Below are positions 43,301 to 43,917 of a DNA stretch of 43,917 nt, one piece after another (positions within the stretch are counted from its first letter, which is position 1; each line of letters begins with the position of its first letter). The position numbers and the translations under genes were made by a program. The notes below the pieces were generated by a model, which had not been told where the DNA came from, did not search any database, and saw only the letters and a list, made by a program, of their open reading frames with translations. Source of the stretch: Acidobacteriota bacterium (GTDB lineage Bacteria; Acidobacteriota; Blastocatellia; RBC074); assembly GCA_016196035.1 (NCBI GenBank), contig JACPYM010000026.1, positions 1 to 43,917 of the forward strand. Reading direction: 5' to 3'.

Positions 43301-43706
43301 CTGGGAGGTGGCGACGCAACAACTCTTGCGCGGCTTCAACGGGCATACCGACAAAGTCAAAGCCCTGGCTTTCTCGCCCGACGGCCACTGGCTGGCGACG
43401 GGCGGCGATGACGGCGTCATCAAACTGTGGGAAGTCGCCACGGGCCACGCATTGAAAACATTGGGGCGCACCGACAAGCTGCAACGCCTTGCCTTTGCGC
43501 CCGACAACAAACGGCTGCTGACGGGCGGGGTGGACGGCACCGTCAAACTCTGGAATGTCACCACGGGACAGGAATTGCTGACGCTGCCCGGCCATCAGGA
43601 CGAAGTGACGTCGCTCACCTTTGCCAGCGACGGGCTGAGCCTGGCCACCAGCGGCGGCGACGGTACGGTGCGCTTGTGGCGCGCTCGCACGGCCAGCCCC
43701 GAATAA
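40395..43706 (+). CDS. Membrane AAA-like ATPase with 14 WD40 repeats
   Basis: The 1103-residue protein has an AAA-like (AAA_35/STAND-type) NTPase: Walker A ARQMGKSS (50-57), Walker B LVIFIDEID (Asp146, Glu147) and NGHPYLTQRLCQ (near 245). A helical region leads to one membrane helix at about 396-416, then a short helix and 14 WD40 repeats from about residue 486 to the end (FAPDGRQLATGDATGVVKLWDTATG and similar). Fourteen blades suggest two seven-bladed propellers. Such proteins are seen in cyanobacteria and Acidobacteria and are thought to be ligand-gated switches. The ATG at 40395 is preferred over a TTG 7 codons upstream. Confidence 0.92.
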   Translation: MDTLQPQFAPGFYVVGGTLRHDAPSYVERRADHELFEALARGEFCYVLTARQMGKSSLMIRTARRLRAAGCGVAVLDLTAVGQNLTAEQWYGGLLLQVGQRLELEDELIEFWQTQTLLGPLQRWLAALRTVVLPRYPSARLVIFIDEIDAVRSLPFSTDEFFAGLRECYNLRSADAELERLSFCLLGVATPADLIRDMRMTPFNIGRRIELHDFTAAEAAPLAQGLDCPTHIADVFLARIHYWTNGHPYLTQRLCQAVAEANLQAANHTPQFVDELCVELFFTRRAQERDDNLLFVRERLLCHEADVASLLDLYAKVRKGRRVAADEAAPLVSALRLAGVTRGAPAGLAPAGLMEAGLQVRNRIYARVFDAAWIAANMPQAELRRQRAAYRRGIVRTALLSGLLLALVSWLAFTAIGQRNRAEQEAEARRQLLYDSQLRFAWQEWETNANTDRIEELLNSTRPQPGESDLRGFEWQQLWALTHGEVWRWQEADKVVATAFAPDGRTLAIGTASRAGARGENQYLVKRYDLDTRRELHSFRAPAGNGFDLIVFAPGAQHVATDSPDNNVVLWDVLTGQPLQVFKGHTDLLKVIAFAPDGRQLATGDATGVVKLWDTATGRERLTPGQNKTGPPPPHDITWLAFAPDGRWLLAADGTATARWWETATGRALPPFVLPDGFIQNAVFLPDGKQLLTGDKDSAFHLWDVTTRRHLLRWNGHTGFIQAFAFAPAGRTLATGSYDRTVKLWPLTMPLKQVPQPVTLRGHGSAVYCLAWSPDGRWLATGSLDNTVKLWDTHAPPALRLPAETMVSWQATAFTAAHELLALGVTKDSQVKLWNLSKEQAPGQATGQGVAQFTGLEPDKQLLCAVFSPDQKLVATGGMDTLVRLWDTASGKLRQTLRGHVSIVKGLAFSPDGKLLVSGGDDLTLRLWEVATGHELGQFKSEVENAWRAAFAPDGRTLAGASRDGSVKLWEVATQQLLRGFNGHTDKVKALAFSPDGHWLATGGDDGVIKLWEVATGHALKTLGRTDKLQRLAFAPDNKRLLTGGVDGTVKLWNVTTGQELLTLPGHQDEVTSLTFASDGLSLATSGGDGTVRLWRARTASPE

Positions 43707-43815
43707 CGTAGGCCAGACAGTGCGGCGTGACCGCGCCCCGTCCATAACGTAGACCAGCGGCGTGCTTCTAACTGATGTTACGCAGGCGAAGAATTGCAAG
43801 AAAGGTTGACACCCT

Positions 43816-43911
43816 CTGTGTGCCGGAGGCACAGCGGATTTTAGCCGGTGGTGGAGGCCTCGCCGCAACCACCGGAAGCAGGCGCACACGCCCCGCGCCC
43901 CGGGAGGGGCG
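43816..43911. repeat. Multi-hairpin intergenic repeat
   Basis: Three hairpins follow in a row: CTGTG/CACAG (43816-43834), CCGGTGGT/ACCACCGG (43845-43852 and 43868-43875), and CGCCCC/GGGGCG (43889-43911). The whole looks like a structured mobile or REP-type repeat. A structured RNA is an alternative. It is close to the window edge and may continue. Confidence 0.5.
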
Positions 43912-43917
43912 CAGGAC

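Overview
The window looks like a chromosomal segment of a Gram-negative, high-GC bacterium. The best guess is an Acidobacteriota (Blastocatellia-like) genome. This rests on lipid A genes (lpxB, an LpxL-type acyltransferase), a Ser/Thr kinase with TolB-type repeats beside a TIGR02999-type ECF sigma factor, DUF5678 proteins, FG-GAP/Ig/post-COAP-1 type secreted giants, and intergenic spaces full of long palindromes. The taxonomic call is inference. No tRNA, rRNA, CRISPR array, transposase or phage gene was recognised.

Layout. 1-543: no gene, two palindromic repeats. 544-1570 (-): two stand-alone receiver proteins, one with a degenerate acidic pocket. 1702-4257 (-): LpxB, a half-size GDT1/UPF0016 transporter and an LpxL-type acyltransferase. 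4514-8220 (-): beta-carbonic anhydrase, a DUF2227-like membrane protein, a lipoprotein, a Lys-rich secreted protein and an unknown membrane-anchored protein. 8360-9940 (+): histone-deacetylase-family hydrolase and ECF sigma factor. 10076-10519 (-): small exported protein. 10813-16805 (+): Ser/Thr kinase with TolB repeats, BON-domain protein and papain-like peptidase, with two copies of one repeat flanking the BON gene.

16923-38442 is the unusual part, almost all on the minus strand. It holds seven paralogous exported proteins (called A to G here), each with two ferredoxin-like halves that resemble NIPSNAP/EthD/ABM dimeric alpha-beta barrel domains. Six of the seven end in a Y/F-x-P-[DE]-[LI]-S-I motif. 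Interspersed are a 2365-residue exported protein (14 propeller-like repeats, 12 Ig-like domains, a PKD-like and a post-COAP-1-like domain, 6 FG-GAP-like repeats), a DUF1304 membrane protein, a Tat-exported FMN alpha-hydroxy-acid oxidase, an NTF2-like protein, a TetR regulator translationally coupled to paralog G, a TPR protein and several small unknowns. Two plus-strand DUF5678 genes each lead into a retropepsin-like gene, and both retropepsin genes are broken. The giant and several paralogs share nearly the same 5' leader and signal peptide, which points to local duplication and exchange of 5' modules.

38746-43706 (+): two neighbouring AAA-like/STAND-type ATPases, one with an OmpR-type winged helix and one with a membrane segment and 14 WD40 repeats. 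The window ends in a multi-hairpin intergenic repeat.

A working hypothesis is that the A-G region is a lineage-specific envelope or secreted system controlled by the TetR protein. The sequence does not say what ligand or reaction the A-G proteins handle.
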